Shown: positions 50,985 to 64,000 of the stretch, piece by piece
Numbering within the stretch: position 1 is the first letter of the stretch
Layout: each line of letters starts with the position of its first letter
From: Datnioides undecimradiatus
Lineage: Eukaryota > Chordata > Actinopteri > Lobotiformes > Datnioididae
DNA length: 64,000 nucleotides
Direction of reading: 5' to 3'
Assembly: GCA_008933995.1 (NCBI GenBank)
Contig: WARS01000033.1
Span: forward strand, 3,841,813-3,905,812
Made by a program: the position numbers and the translations under genes
The notes under the pieces: model-generated
Seen by the model: the letters and a program-made list of their open reading frames with translations, nothing else
Told to the model about the DNA's origin: nothing
The model's database searches: none

Positions 50985-53900
50985 GGAGAGGAAGGATGGG
51001 GGGAGGGTCGGCAGCTCTTTGTGTTGTACTGCAGGGTGGGTGGTAGAATCACTGTTTTATGATATGGCGCAGGAGTGTGGGATTGTGCGCATGTGTGTGT
51101 GTGCGTGCTTGTGTGTGTGCGTGTGTATCGTGCATGGGAGAGACTTGGGTAAACCAGTGAGAGGAAATTGGTGAAAGCCGGTAGTCTGTGCGCGCGTGTG
51201 CACGTGTGTAGGTGTGCGTGTGTGTGCTTGCGTGCCTGCATCTCAGCAGGGGGCCCAGCTTGGAAGCACGGAGAACACTAAATTATTTAGATGCTGACTG
51301 TAAATACAAGAACAAGAAGAACCTTTTGCAGTGTGAAACACATGCAGTTCATCATGTTAAATATTTGGAACTACTCTTCAGACCATAATTACTGGTTGTT
51401 CAGTGCATTTATTTAACTCCTGCTAAAAAAACAACAACACATGTTCATGTCATCACAATTATTAGCTTTGCCTTGTGTTTCAATCTGTTGCTGAACTTCA
51501 CATTTACATACAGCTCAAGTTTAGATTTGTAGCATGTATTATCAACCTGTTTTCAGCTGTGGATTTAGTTGGATGTGGGGTTGCTGTGAAATTATTAATA
51601 TAAATACAAATAAACAAATGAACCTTATACACTCAGATACATTTAAGTAAAGATATGTTTCAGCACCTAAGTGTAGAGGTTTGGGATGTTGAGTCATGAT
51701 TGGGTCATGATTGGGTTGTTTGAGGAGTCTGAGTTCACACAGGCAGGCCTCCTCTAGACTGGAGTGAAGTGTAAACTGGACTGTTTTGGAGTGGTGGAGA
51801 GCATGTGCATGTGCCAGGAATTCAAAGCAGCCCTAATCAATATTTTTAGATTAGGGATGATTCACATAAGAGCTGTTAACGTGAAAGGTGTCAGTCAGCG
51901 GGACAGTCTTCATATTCTACAGAGCGTTTTCAGTGTTTTCCAGCCAGTTTCCTCGCAGCTCTCATCTACCGTTTAAACTCTGCACAGTGCACGCTGCTCA
52001 GAACCCGAGCTGCAGACCGATAACACTTGCTGTCACTTTTAATCACCTGTGTTGTCCTCATGTATCACAATCTGCCTCTGTAGGATCGCCATTTATTGAA
52101 CTGGGGTAGGCTTCATGTTTACGCTAATGACACCATAGGGGCAATGCAGCGGGCAGAGTGTCTCTGGTGTAATGCAGCTCTGACCCTGCATGCAGTTTAC
52201 CTTCACCTCCTGGAGACACTTTTTTTTTTGCAGTAATGGATGTAAGTGCCTGTTCAGACTACAACTGTTATCTCTGTAAATGCTGCTGGTGATTGGATCG
52301 CCATCATTAACAGTGACATGTCACTACTAATAATGTCTTCTATCACAGGCTTTTTTCTAAATCCAATATAAAATGTGAAGGTGAGGATAGAGAAAAGGCG
52401 AAATGGCTGGAGGACAGTGAGGAGAGGTACAGTGACGTATCTGTTGTCGCCGCCCTTTGATCGTGTATTCAGCTCACACAACTAACATGATGTCACCGTG
52501 CTGTTCACAGACACACGAGATGAAAGGGCTTACAACACCGGAGGAGAGAGAGGGATATGCATGAGGTCACATTAGGGTGTGTCCTGTTGTCGCTCTCTCC
52601 TCTCCTCTCCTCTCCTCTCCTCTCCCCGCACCAGCCACCACTGACGGTAAACGCATGTGTGACATTAGACATCACACACATCCTGGAAATGAGATCACCG
52701 GGGAGAAGAACAGAAAAAAAAGAAGAGAGGAAGAGTGAGAGAAGGAGGAGGAGGAGGAGGAGGAGGAGGGCATGAGGAAAATAAGGAGGAGGAAATAAGA
52801 TCAAACAGATTATTTCAGTGATTCTGGGAGAACAAAGATAAGAGGGAGGACCAGAGCAGAGGAAAATAAGGAGGGAAGACCGAGTGAAAAAAGGGAGGGA
52901 GGCTTACTGGGAGCACCCATGGGAGACGTTGGGAAGTGCTCTGGGGATGGAGGATAAAGAATCACACATTTTACAGAACATGAAAGTAGCTGAGTAGAGG
53001 GAAGAGAAATGGACAGGTTCCTCTGATGAGAGGGAATACATCTAAACCTCTCTGCAGGAACCGGGGGAAAGAACCAGATTTAGAAGCGTAAATGTAAGAA
53101 ACAGAGATGCAGATCAGCCGGCGGCCAAGTTTATGTTCTCCTCCCTTTCCTTTTGTAGTTTTAACAGGGTGTCCACGTTCCTGTTGACAACGGAATCACA
53201 GAAGCAGATAAAGCTTTTACAGTTCTTTAGTGTGCTCAATCAAAAGTCATATCCTTAAAGTACCTAAGTGCAAACACGCACAGACTCACACACACACACA
53301 CACAAACACGCACACGCACTTGCACACGTCTGCTCCACTCTTTCCCCAGCACCGCGAGCCCTCGTGGCCTATAAAAACATAAACAGTTACAGTAGCTTAG
53401 CGGCACTGATCTAAAGTCTGACATCATCTCTCAGTGTCTCAGGATGAGATCATTCCATCTAACTACCAGCCTTACTCACTCCACTCAAAGTGTGTGTGTG
53501 TGTGTGTGTGGCTGCGCGTGTGCAAAACGGATCGTGAACAAGTCTTCTGCATAATGTGAGTGGCCGGACTCAGTGTGTTCATGTCTGTGCTCGTGCAGGT
53601 GTCCACTGTGGGCCAATTAGATTATGGATAAAATACTCTGCAGAGTGATCTAATTGAAGTTGAAGGGGCTTTTACTAGCATTGATTTTGACAGGGAAGGT
53701 CTGGTGTCAAGGGGAAACAAAAGCAAGCACACCCACTTCGACAGGAAGTGGAGTGTAATCTCTTTTGGACCCTGAACTGTAGAGAAGTTTGGCTTAGATA
53801 CTGCTTACCCGAGCTAAAACTCGGAGAAGTGGCTCGGGCCTTGTATAAACAGCTGCAAAATTCAGCCTGCATTAAAGCAGCATCCTCTTAAACTGCATCA

Positions 53901-56900
53901 TAACCACGCTAATCTCATTTAGACCTCACACAATTTGATCATAATCCACAAGGAGCAGTTGTCCTGACCCCCTTTACTGTGCAGACTTCAGCTTGTGTAT
54001 GTTACTCTTGTCAAAGGACCGCATGTCTGGAACAGTCTGTTACCATGGGAACAGGGAACTGACAAGTACAGTGCGAGAGAAATCACCCAATGCCAGGAAA
54101 AGTGTCTGAGTATGTTATCCTGAGTATGATGGCTTGGGAACATCTTGTATGTTTGCACGGGTGATAAACGCAGCTCATCCGCAGAAGAAACAACGTTGTC
54201 GCTTTTGTTGGCGTGTTATGGAGGAAGAGGCTGATTTTACCGTGTCATTTAAGCTTCCCAGTCCGGCAAGAGTATACTCAGAGGGGAGGAGTGGAAAGAG
54301 AGGATGTTGCAGTTATTACAAATGCTAGCTAGCATGCTCCAGTGATGGTGCCACACTATGCTTACTGAGAACATATACCATACAAAACTGGTCTTGAAGA
54401 GTCAGTTGAACCACCTCTATATTCTCCAACTCACCTTAGTACACTTGGCATAACACTGGCACTTTGTATTCTAAATCTGTTTTTTTTAATACAAATCACA
54501 CCTGACTAACTTGTTTCACGACAGTCTTTAAAGTTTTTAAGTGACCGTACCTTTAAGACAAATACCTTGCAGGGCAGTGAAAGGTCCCATAAAGACACAA
54601 AGAGTGATCCGGCAGCACAAAACACACACCCCATGAAAGTTTTTATTGCTCCACTGTAAAAAAGCCAGTCAGTCACACACCCGACCTTTAAGAGTTATTT
54701 TCCCAAGAAACAAAGCCGACCAATGGGGCAACATCGCTCAGCTCGCTTCCCGTGCAGGCCCCCCTCATGTACCTGCATGGGGCCGCACTAACTTAAGACT
54801 CGACTCTGGAGCTGCTGCATTTAATACCTGTCATGTAAAGCTCGACTAAACAGGGAAATTCATCATGGCGCACCCTGCTGGCTCAGTGGGGGATCCATGT
54901 CATACACTCTGTGATGTATGAAAGAAGGGAGGAATCGTTCCTCTTTACTTGGCCACGGTTTTTCTCAAGTGGTGGTGCCACCTACTGGCCAAACGCAGGC
55001 ATGTTTCCTCAGGTATAAAGTGGGTACAGTTCACAGTGTAACCACAGGATACAGTGGCTCATGGCTTCCTGTGCAGTTTGAGTAGATCCGATTTCTTTTG
55101 TTTCCACTTGTCTCCCCATCAAAGTCCTCTGGGTGCTGGAGGTCACCGGTGAGATGTTCCAGGTATCTTTTCTGATGCATCAGTGTGATGGGAGACGGTT
55201 TTATTGGATTGCAATTCTTTTTAAGCAGTGCACATGCTCAGAGAGACACAGGTCCCTGTGCAGCAGGGGTCAGGGGTGTAAAACGAGAGCTTTCCTGTGA
55301 TGGGCCGGTATGACAGTTATGACTCTCCTGTGTGATGTACGGGTCAGCGAGGATGACGCATTCCTCAAAGACAAAGGTTTTCTTGCCCATTACTCTCACC
55401 AGGGACTGACCGGTGTCTTTAAACTGGTTATTATGAATTAAAGACAGACAGTAAAAGCACATTCATTCCCCGAACATAACAAGTGTTTACCTTGCAACTC
55501 TCACCGGAGCCTGACTGATGTTGCTGCAGCTACCTCTGCAAATTACAATCGTGTGGAGGGGAAGAGGAGACGGCGATGATTTCACGCTGAATGAAGATGT
55601 AACTGCAGGAGAACTGACGCAGGTGACACGTGCCGAACATGTGACAGATGGAGGAAACAAAGGAATGAATCATCTTCAAAGACCTGCTCGTCCAGTATGT
55701 CTCATTACAGTGAAGCGCGTGCGTTGAGAGAAATCAATCACATTTCATGCATCTTTTGCCCGATCCATGTTCTTACAGGATCACGACTGTGTTTTTGGCA
55801 GCAATTAAAGTCAAAATAAATGTACCGAATGAAAACACATGCAAAAATTATGAATTACAAATGTCATAGAGAAAAATGTAATAATATTTTAAAAAAGATA
55901 ACAATCAGTAATTCAATAAAAACAAGTTCCAGCAAAATTCTGTTGATAATAAAATAATAATAACTAAATAATAATAAGTTGATTCATCAGAATACCTTAA
56001 GGTACCTTAAGAATTTAATGGCTAATTTCTATAGATCACAAAATTTAATATCCAGATTTTTTAATTAATCATTTATTTATTAAAATTGAACAGTCCAGTG
56101 ACACAAAGGTAACACTCCATAACGTCACTGTGGACATTCTGAATACACACCAGTTCATTTTTCTTAAACCAACTGTTTTTAAATGTAAAATGAGCAGAGA
56201 GGCACTGAAGCAACTGCTGTGGTCACTAAACCCTTGTCGTAACTAAACTGCAGTGTGATGTCGCGGTGCTCTGTCACCCCCTGGTGCCTGAAATATGGAT
56301 GAGTCCATTTTCCACACAGCCACAGCTGACTTCATCATGCTGTATGTGCAGTGATCTGGACTTCCCCACTGCAGTTACAGCATCCGCCGCTGCCGCAGGA
56401 AAAAATGTAATACTGATGACCCACAATGATGTTATCATTACAGGGAAACTGGACACTTCAAACAGGAAGTTGTCTCAAATGCAGTCACCAGTAACAAGCT
56501 CCCCTGCAAGAATATAACTTCCTACAGATGAAATGTGAGAGCATAATACCCCAGTGAAAAGTGGAAAGTTTTGTGGTATGCAGGTTTTTATAGGTATGGA
56601 CAAAGCAAATTTCATAAGAGGGTATGATTATGAGTGGGATAACCTAATCATATCAATTTGTTGGGTAAAATTGAATTAAACTGTGCTGCAGATGCAGATA
56701 AGGCTGGTCTGAGTTCACTGAAAACCGAGAATGTTCCCAGCCAGAGCCACAGTATTATGATGAATAGCTGGAAATCAGTTGCGTTTAATGCAGAAGCCAT
56801 TTTTAGCAAATAAACACTGTCCTCGTGGATTTTATTATGGAATATGAAAATTTAATCATCTTACATGTTTGGCCTTTCTCAAGTAATTTTGATTCATCTG

Positions 56901-58900
56901 AAGAGGAAAAATAATCAAATCCAAACATGACTTGGTAAATCAAATCAAACTAAGTACTCTCCACTCTGGCGTGGCCACAAGTTGTATCCACATGAAAACA
57001 CAGAGGGCCACTGCTCTGGAGAGCTGTTTTCTATCTGAAACTGTTGGGAAGCGCGTAACTTTTGACAGAGCTGACCCACTTACCTTGAACTGCACCATCA
57101 GTTATCCATCACGTCCATATGGACACCATATGGATTCAGGCTCTCTGATGTATTCACAAAAACTTCAATGCTCTTTATTGGCCGGAGAAGCAGAGCAGGT
57201 CGAATCTATTTTTATCTCTGACCAGATGTATTCTCCTCTTTTCCCCAAGTGCTAATATGCACCATGTGAAAACATTTTCTTAAACGAAAATCTTTTTTTT
57301 TCATTTTTACTTTATATTATGGCGCAACAGATGGAATAAGTTGCCTCAGTCCAAACAAGCAAAATATGTATAATTGATTCTAATCCACACAACAATGCTG
57401 ACATTATCTCTGAAAACACATGGAGGCTCCAGCTGTTCTTTCTCTGTTAGTGAGGAGCTTCCATGAGCAGCCAGTAGAGCAAGACCCGTCACTGGCTTCC
57501 CACCAGCAGACACCACGCATCCTGCTCAAAGGGGGACCCAGCACCAAAGGACAGCCTATGGTTATGAAAACTAAAGTACTTCTACTACATTATGGGCATT
57601 TTAACATGCTATGACTATGTAAACAAATTAATGCATGTGTGCAAAGTAAAAACATGTATTTACTTTTGTATTTCATTGAGTTAGCACTCTCCAAGTGCAT
57701 GTGCAGCATTTGTTATTGTAGTTCCATGAGTCCTTCTAGTATTTTTCATTCAAATCAGTACCATCCCAAATGTTTACTACATGAAAATTACAGACAGAAC
57801 AAAGTAAAGTGATGCTAACGCAATGAAATGCTATTAGCAGCTAGTTGCTAACTTTGGATTTTGGTGTACGGCAGTTTTATCACAGCTTTTAAATTGACAG
57901 CAGCAGCTGCGGCCTAAAACAACAATGCTGGACCAAAACAGTAAATTTGCGGGCCGTAAAAAACAAAACAAAGAGCTGAAAGACACTAAAACCTTTTGTG
58001 GACCTAAAAGGAAACTGCAGAGTCGGCTTATGACTCTATGGTTTTGTTGCTAAATGATTTACCTTTTTCTCATTCTTCACAACATAGCTGTGTATTGTTG
58101 ATATAAAATCCTCAGAAGAGCGACTTTAATATAAGGAAATAAGAAACAGTCTAATCAGTGTTCTGCGCTTGCTACTGACTAAGTGGCTTCACTTGGGAGG
58201 GATCTGTAAGTTAGTGTTTGTTTTAGGGTAACTAATGTGCATTGTGGGCTAATCAATGAGGCTAATCAGTCAGGAGGAGGACAACACTTCACTGTGCCCC
58301 TCTGTGCGCGTGACTGAGTGTGTGATGAGGGACTCAAGAGCTTTGTGATGTGTATTAAAAGATGCACCTAGAGCAGAATGGCGGAAGGCTAACAGGCGGA
58401 CGCCTCCCCACTGAGACTGCAACACTTATCTTTGTTCTCTGCACCTCTGCCAAAAGACAACTGACCAGGATGAGTGACCTCTGAGCAACAGGGGAGGGAG
58501 AGGAGGGCAAAAAGACACAGAACTGAGGACAAAAAGATAAAGAAAGGAAGACAGGCTAGTTAAAAGATAGACAAAGAGAAGCAGATGAAGGAGACAATGG
58601 GAGACACAAACAAAAACACACACACATACATACATATTCCAACAATCAAATGCACCAAACTGGCCTGTCAACTCCTTTCTGACCCACCTGTTTAATAAAC
58701 GACTTCCCCCTACTGTAACAAAAGCATATTTGAAGTCAACTTCCACAATTAGAAACAGATCCAGGTGGTGACCCACTGAACAAACAAAGAGTCAGGGTCA
58801 CACCGGGCCGACCTTTCACCCTTCTGGCAAATAGCCTGAACATCCAGGGGACGCACAGGGTCTATTCTTCCTGAGACTGAGCATGTGTTTTGGGGGCTGC
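50985..58900. other. Gene-less stretch right of stmn4, part 1
   Basis: No coding exon recognised on either strand. Low-complexity blocks: GT-rich 51090-51235, (TCTCC)n 52595-52625, purine-rich 52690-52960 including (GAG)n 52747-52769, and CA/GT runs at about 53288-53302 and 53489-53510. AT-rich DNA lies at 55800-56090. The open frame at 58426-58776 (minus) is low-complexity and not accepted. Confidence 0.5.
52560..52960. repeat. Pyrimidine then purine low-complexity block
   Basis: (CTCTC)n at 52595-52625 is followed by a strongly purine-biased plus strand from 52690 to 52960 with (GAG)n. It is a mirror-like polypurine tract that could form triplex DNA. Confidence 0.7.
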
Positions 58901-59384
58901 TGTCAAGGCTCATTTAGCAAAATGTACCCTCCATTTACGGTTACTGTTAACCTCTTGCCGAGTGGCTGTGAGGGTGTAACGGTGTTGAACCTCAGCTGCG
59001 AGCTGTGTTGAGTCTCTAAACATGAACTGTGAACTGACAGGAAATTCGGGCATTTTAGGCACTAAACAGCAAGTGAGTATCTCTTTTACTACTGTGGACT
59101 TTATTCTTATGTAAACCATTATAGTATATTAAAGGCGCAGTTATCAGTGACTATTAAAGCTGCATAATTTATATCAACAATGTCTCCAACAACAACATGT
59201 TATGTAAAAGGTGTCATTTGTAGTGGTGAACCAACAGAGAATTATCACACGACTCTGCACTTTACCACAGCTTTACTGAGACTTTTAGCACCTTTTGGTT
59301 TATTGTTTTGGTTTTGCGTGTCAACTGTTCACTCTTAAGGCTCTCATCAGTGATGTTTCCAGGAGCAGCAGAGCTCTAAAAAGC

Positions 59385-59525
59385 TCTAAAAACTCACTCA
59401 GCACTAGCTGCAGGGCGCAGACAAAGTCAGATACTAATTGGTGAACATAGAGTAATTAGCGGCTAAAGCTATACATTTCTCCCAGATTTTGGTGAAGACC
59501 AAAACAGAGCTAAAAGGACAGTGGA
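59385..59525 (+). repeat. Second interspersed repeat type, copy 2
   Basis: Contains cactagctgcagggcgcaga, attagcggctaaagc, tggtgaagaccaaaacagag and ctaaaaggacagtgg, matching the 34.8 kb and 61.7 kb copies. Confidence 0.65.
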
Positions 59526-61689
59526 TCTTTATCTTTTAGAGTAAACAGAAACATGACTCCAAATGATGCTAACGTTGCTAGATGTGTAAGCAACAGTTTG
59601 CTAACATAGATGTGCACAGCTAATGATTGCTCTTGCACTTTACACTTTCCATTTTCACCGTAAATTTCATTTATTATTCATCACATTTCTATTTTAAAAT
59701 ATTGTTAACATTTCATTTTTGTCTGTTTATTATTAGTAGTTTTATATTCATTTCCTCAATGGGACTGTGGGATCTGTTGTGTGTAGCAGGACCACACCAT
59801 GCCAGGTCCCTGCTGACATGAGCGGTGCACCCCAAATGCCGCTCCCAGTCGGCTGCATGCTGTCCATGTTGTAAGTGCAGTTAGGCCTGTAATAGCAAAA
59901 CCCACCAAAACATTTGTGTCTGTTGGAAAAATTAGTTTTATGTGTGTTTCATGGCAAATCTCTGAGCTATGTTGACAGAGAAGGATTTGTTACAGAATGA
60001 TAAACATCTAGTTGAAGGCAAAAGCGTCGGTTTGGGCCTCGTTCATTGCAAGACTCAACAGAAAGTACACAACACATTTGCCATATCAGTTTAATAAGAT
60101 CAGACTATGTCAGTGTTGTGTTAGCAGCTTTTGTTGTGCTGCAGCTGCCAAGTGGCCTGGAAAAACACTGATTTAAGCAAAAGAAAGCTAATAAATTAAA
60201 TTAGATGCAGGCTGCTGTGTGATGAGATACCTTAGACCACTTTAAATCTCAGTTGATTTATGATTAAGTTAAAAATATTGCAGAGAAATTAGATAAAAAG
60301 TGTTCTAACAGTAAAAAAAATAACATGAAAAGAGAAAAGAACAAAAGAAACCCAACAACTCCCCTCTGTGTCTGTTTTTCTCCTCTTCCTCATCATGTCT
60401 GGTCTAAAAATACTGTGTTCTCCTTTGTTCAGGGAGTGAATGTTGGGAATTTGGATCTACAGTACAGTCTACGCAATGATCTGCCAAACAAGTAAAGTTC
60501 AACCTCAGACCTCCACCCCCCCCTGTCAGTCAGGGGGTATCTAATTTATTTTTAGATAAAATCACATTTCCATCAATAAACCAATTCTGTAAAAAATCTA
60601 TACCTCATCTTGTCTGCCAAAATCCACTCACTCGGCTTTTCATGCACGGACCAAACTATTTCATTTCAGGTTTACCATGTGGTTTGAATTAACCATGCCT
60701 CTATAGCTTGTGGCTAAATGGAACATGTCAGCCTATAATGTCAGGCCACAAAAAAACACATCAGATATTGTTTCGTGATGTCCAAGTCTCTCCAAGTCTT
60801 ACCTGATTCTGGGAGAAAATACACATGCAGTACAGATGCTCAATAGTAAACAGACTTGTGCTTTATAAAATAAATATGGGTTCGTTTTGTCACGTGTAAC
60901 GGACTTTCCTTGAGCCGAAACCATTTCCTGTCAAAAGCACCAAAAGTCCAAACCTACTTAAAATTGTTGGCATCTTGCAAGAAGATTCCTTTGGGACAGT
61001 AATGATATTATATGAGCACAGGAAAAACAATTAACTGTGTCACTGATAACAGAAGGCCTTGTGAGGATCATAAGTCTCCTTAATTTACAGGAACTGAGTG
61101 AAGATGTCTGAGCAGACCATTCTGCATTAGTTCAGCTCCTTCATGGGGGCCAAACACAGATGTGCTCCTGTGGAAAAGTGAATTCCCCCCTCTGATCCCG
61201 GAGCTCGTCAGCTGACCACCGCACTCTCATAAACCAAGGCCAGACCTCTGCCACGCCTTTGATCACCTTACACCTTGAAGAAGTGCTTCCCATTTATCAC
61301 CACTTTAAAGGGGCGCTCAGAGATCTGATGATCCGCTGCATTCCTCACGTGTCCCGTCATCGTGTTTTCTTAGAAGGAGTTCGTATTTCTTAAGTGCTCC
61401 TTCGCCAACACAAAGGCACCGTACCACAAAGAAGTTTCAACATTAAAGGAAGAATGCCTTTTTTTTCTCCATGCTGAAAAATCTCAAGTGCTACATGCTA
61501 CAAGAAACAGCTGCTTGAATACTGCATATTGAGAAAAGTCTACAAAAATCCTATCCTACTATACTGTTTTCTTTTTATTGGTTGATGCAGCAGCTCCATA
61601 TTGGCTGCAGTTGCAAAACTACTAAAATGTCACTACTTAAAGCTGCACTCGTGGTGACAGAGCCATCAAGAACTATCAAGGACCCACAG

Positions 61690-61805
61690 AGAACCAGCCT
61701 CTGACCCAGAGAGATTAGCTGGTGAACACAGTGGAGCATTTAGCCACCAAAGAGCCACATATTTCCCTCAGCAGGTGACAGGGGCCAAAACAGAGCTGAA
61801 ACGAG
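61690..61805 (+). repeat. Second interspersed repeat type, copy 3
   Basis: Contains cagtggagcatttagccacc, aaagagccacatatttccct and ggggccaaaacagagctgaa. It is the copy most like that at 34.8 kb. Confidence 0.7.
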
Positions 61806-63429
61806 ACTTAATACTGCACTCGATGGTGTTGAGATGGATGGAGATGGTGGAGAAAAGATTAAACAGTAAAATCCCTCAAATGAATATATGTCATAAACAT
61901 CTTATGGCATGTCATATTTCCATCAAGAGTTTTTCATTTTCCCCATTCTCCCCTTCTGATTACATGAAACTATTGCGACCCTTCTGCAATGGCTTAATGA
62001 CAGCAGACTGGACAATCAGTGCATCAAGATAGGGACTGTTTATGTTGATGCATCCAACTCCTCATACTGGCATAACAACAGAGGGTGGAAATTCAAATTA
62101 TTCTTCTTTTGCTGGGAATTGGGTTAAAAGTTGTGTTGTGGTCAGGAAATGTATTTAACGCAGGTTTTAATACTTTTCATTCAGTCGGCTTCTCTCCACG
62201 ACTGAAATACTATCAAAAGTTTGCAAAACTATGGACACATTTGAAGGTTTACCACCATAAAGTGAACAACATTCAACGTGAACCGTAAGAGTGCCTTTAA
62301 AAAGTATGACCCCACTTTGGCTTTTTCAGTAAAACCCCTGATGTGAGTCTCTTAACATCTCAGATCTTACCTTTACGGGTCCCGGCTGGTGTTTCCCCAG
62401 CGGTACCGTTTAAAAGCAGGAAGGATGGAGGCCTTCCTCCATCCAAGGCCCCCGTGCTCTTGCCTCTCTCTCACCATGCTCTAAATCACAGCAGCAGGAC
62501 CTGCAGGGGGCAGAGGGGAACATAAAGTACCGCAGCTCTGACATGCATGAAAGACTATGGCAGAGCTGCACAGTGCAGGAAAGCTGCTTGGAGCTGAGGC
62601 AGGACAGATACAGATGAATAAATGGATGAAGGATGGATGGATGGATACCCTGAACTAATGCCCACCCCCTCTGACTTGGACACGTGCAGGGGGAAAAGGG
62701 CAAACGTGAGGAAGCCTGTTTACTGATCAAACAGTGCCTCAGCTGCATTTCATGAGTTTTAGTGAAGTTATATGACATTTTCAACGGCCCTAAGTCACAA
62801 TATTGTTTCTAATTTCAGGCTAACAACAGCAGCAATCTTTAACTTAATTAGAAGTCAGATATGAGCAGACAACAAGTTCCACAAATATGCACAACTCTTT
62901 GGAAAGCAATGAAAAAAAATGTGATAATTTAGCTGACATGATATATACATATAAAATTGCTCCAGCAAGCCTTCTAACATGGTTGTCCATGCAACACTAG
63001 AAAAATGCTGAGAATTATTGGCAAACGCTGTCCAGGTCTGGTTTGAATCACCTTCACAAACACACCACGTCCCAGAACTTGACTGAGGCTTATCTTATCT
63101 GCCTGGCTGCTTTTGTTTTTAAAGGCTGATAATTTCATTCTCACCCATGGCCTCTTTTCACCAGGCAGTTGATTGTGTCAGGACAGAGAGGGTAGCCAAT
63201 TAGGACAGGAGAGGCACTTCAGACAGGACAGCGTGCGTGTGTGTGTTTTGTGTCTGTCTGTGCAAAGGATGAAGCATTACAGTAAAGCTGAGACACCTGG
63301 TATAATGTGAGGAGCAGATTTGCATGCAGACATGAAACAAGACAGTTTTATGCTTAAAAGCAACTACAGCACTGATAATCTGGACACAGTGAAAGAATTA
63401 TCGCTACAGTAACCGACCTGAACAGGCAG

Positions 63430-63920
63430 ACACATGTCGGCCAGTCCACCATGCTGGCCCACACTGAAATGTCTTAACAACTGCTGGATGGATTCTCAAC
63501 ATGTTCCCCAGAGAATGAATCCCAAAGACTTGGTTACGCTGACTTATGAGCTAATGTGGCAATTAGGATTGATATTTTTGGTTTTGTGTGAAATATCTCA
63601 ACAGCTTTATGATGATTGGCATGAAATTAGATACAGACATGAAGGGTCTCCAGTAATTGTGAGGACAACGGTGATCTCCGAGCTTTTCATTGAGTGCCAC
63701 GCGCAGGTCGAAGTTGTCAACTCTCCACTGAAAACATCTGGCATTCACAAATCTTCCCAAAAATTGGAAGGGGACTTGAATTTAGCCCCACCAGTAGATA
63801 AACATTTTAATCTGCTTAATACATTGGTTTATAGCCAAACTAATGGCATTCCCATTAGCAGATGCCAGCACACTAAACTAAGCCTGGATTTGTATTTCTG
63901 TGGCAGCGACGGTGCCACAG
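63430..63920 (+). repeat. Interspersed teleost repeat, copy B (decayed)
   Basis: An internal near-duplicate is visible: gaaatgtcttaacaactgct then ggatggatt, and about 120 bases later gaaatatctcaacagct then tgatgattggcatgaaat. Also catgttccccagagaatgaa. Toward the end, aaactaatggcattcccatt mirrors the reverse-strand copy at 10.5 kb. No coding capacity. Confidence 0.65.
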
Positions 63921-64000
63921 AAACCTACAGAACAGGTGGTGATTTATATTATTGTCAATGTACAGTAATTGTATTGTACATGATATTCCCAATTGTGACC

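Larger units (their letters stand above)
58901..63420. other. Gene-less stretch right of stmn4, part 2
   Basis: No gene recognised. A minus-strand segment at about 62370-62485 is bounded by tgtgatttag and AAAG/gtaagatc and could be an untranslated exon, but every frame across it is closed. The rest is AT-rich DNA and two copies of the second repeat type. Confidence 0.45.

Noticed and set aside
58426-58776. 116-codon minus-strand open frame
   Set aside because: Low-complexity hydrophobic stretch derived from CA/GT and purine-rich DNA.
32200-64000. Second il17 gene or the miR-206/miR-133b cluster
   Set aside because: Looked for because both neighbour IL17A/F in other vertebrates. No GCTCV-type cysteine motif and no match to either miRNA seed-plus-body was seen by eye.

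Overview
The window reads as teleost fish nuclear DNA, probably a percomorph. Genes are spliced with a mix of very short (about 70-110 nt) and kb-scale introns, CA/GT microsatellites are abundant, and at least three interspersed repeat types familiar from teleost genomes recur. Four genes are secure, a fifth is secure but runs off the left edge, and a sixth is only partly resolved.

Layout. (1) 1-9260, minus strand: a ZNF395/ZNF704/SLC2A4RG-family zinc-finger gene (znf395-like), with eight coding exons in the window and its last exon(s) beyond base 1. Its 5' noncoding exon sits in a CpG-rich segment at about 8200-9260. (2) 14374-18586, minus: exons of a small LAT/LIME/PAG-like transmembrane adaptor gene, not previously expected at a znf395 locus. 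(3) 22965-24041, minus: paqr8 (membrane progestin receptor beta), single coding exon. (4) 26953-31734, plus: mcm3, 17 coding exons, head-to-head with paqr8 and with an E2F-type promoter. (5) 36718-38846, plus: an il17a/f cytokine gene, four coding exons. (6) 41660-about 50900, minus: stmn4 (stathmin-4), five coding exons plus a distal 5' exon. (7) About 50950-64000: no gene recognised, only repeats and low-complexity DNA.

The middle block paqr8-mcm3-il17a/f keeps the order and relative strands of human 6p12 (PAQR8, MCM3, IL17F). The flanking znf395 and stmn4 belong to human 8p21. The window therefore holds two junctions between segments that are separate in human. The adaptor-like gene next to znf395 mirrors SLC2A4RG-LIME1 (human 20q13.33, with STMN3) and ZNF704-PAG1 (human 8q21, with STMN2). 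It may be the member of that paralogon missing from the human ZNF395-STMN4 region. The genes do not form one pathway: mcm3 is replication licensing, il17a/f mucosal immunity, paqr8 steroid signalling, stmn4 neuronal microtubule control, and znf395 transcription.

All family and synteny statements come from recall of the families; no database search was run. Exon limits were read from splice consensus and confirmed by phase bookkeeping: mcm3 sums to 815 codons plus stop, stmn4 to 188, il17a/f to 162.
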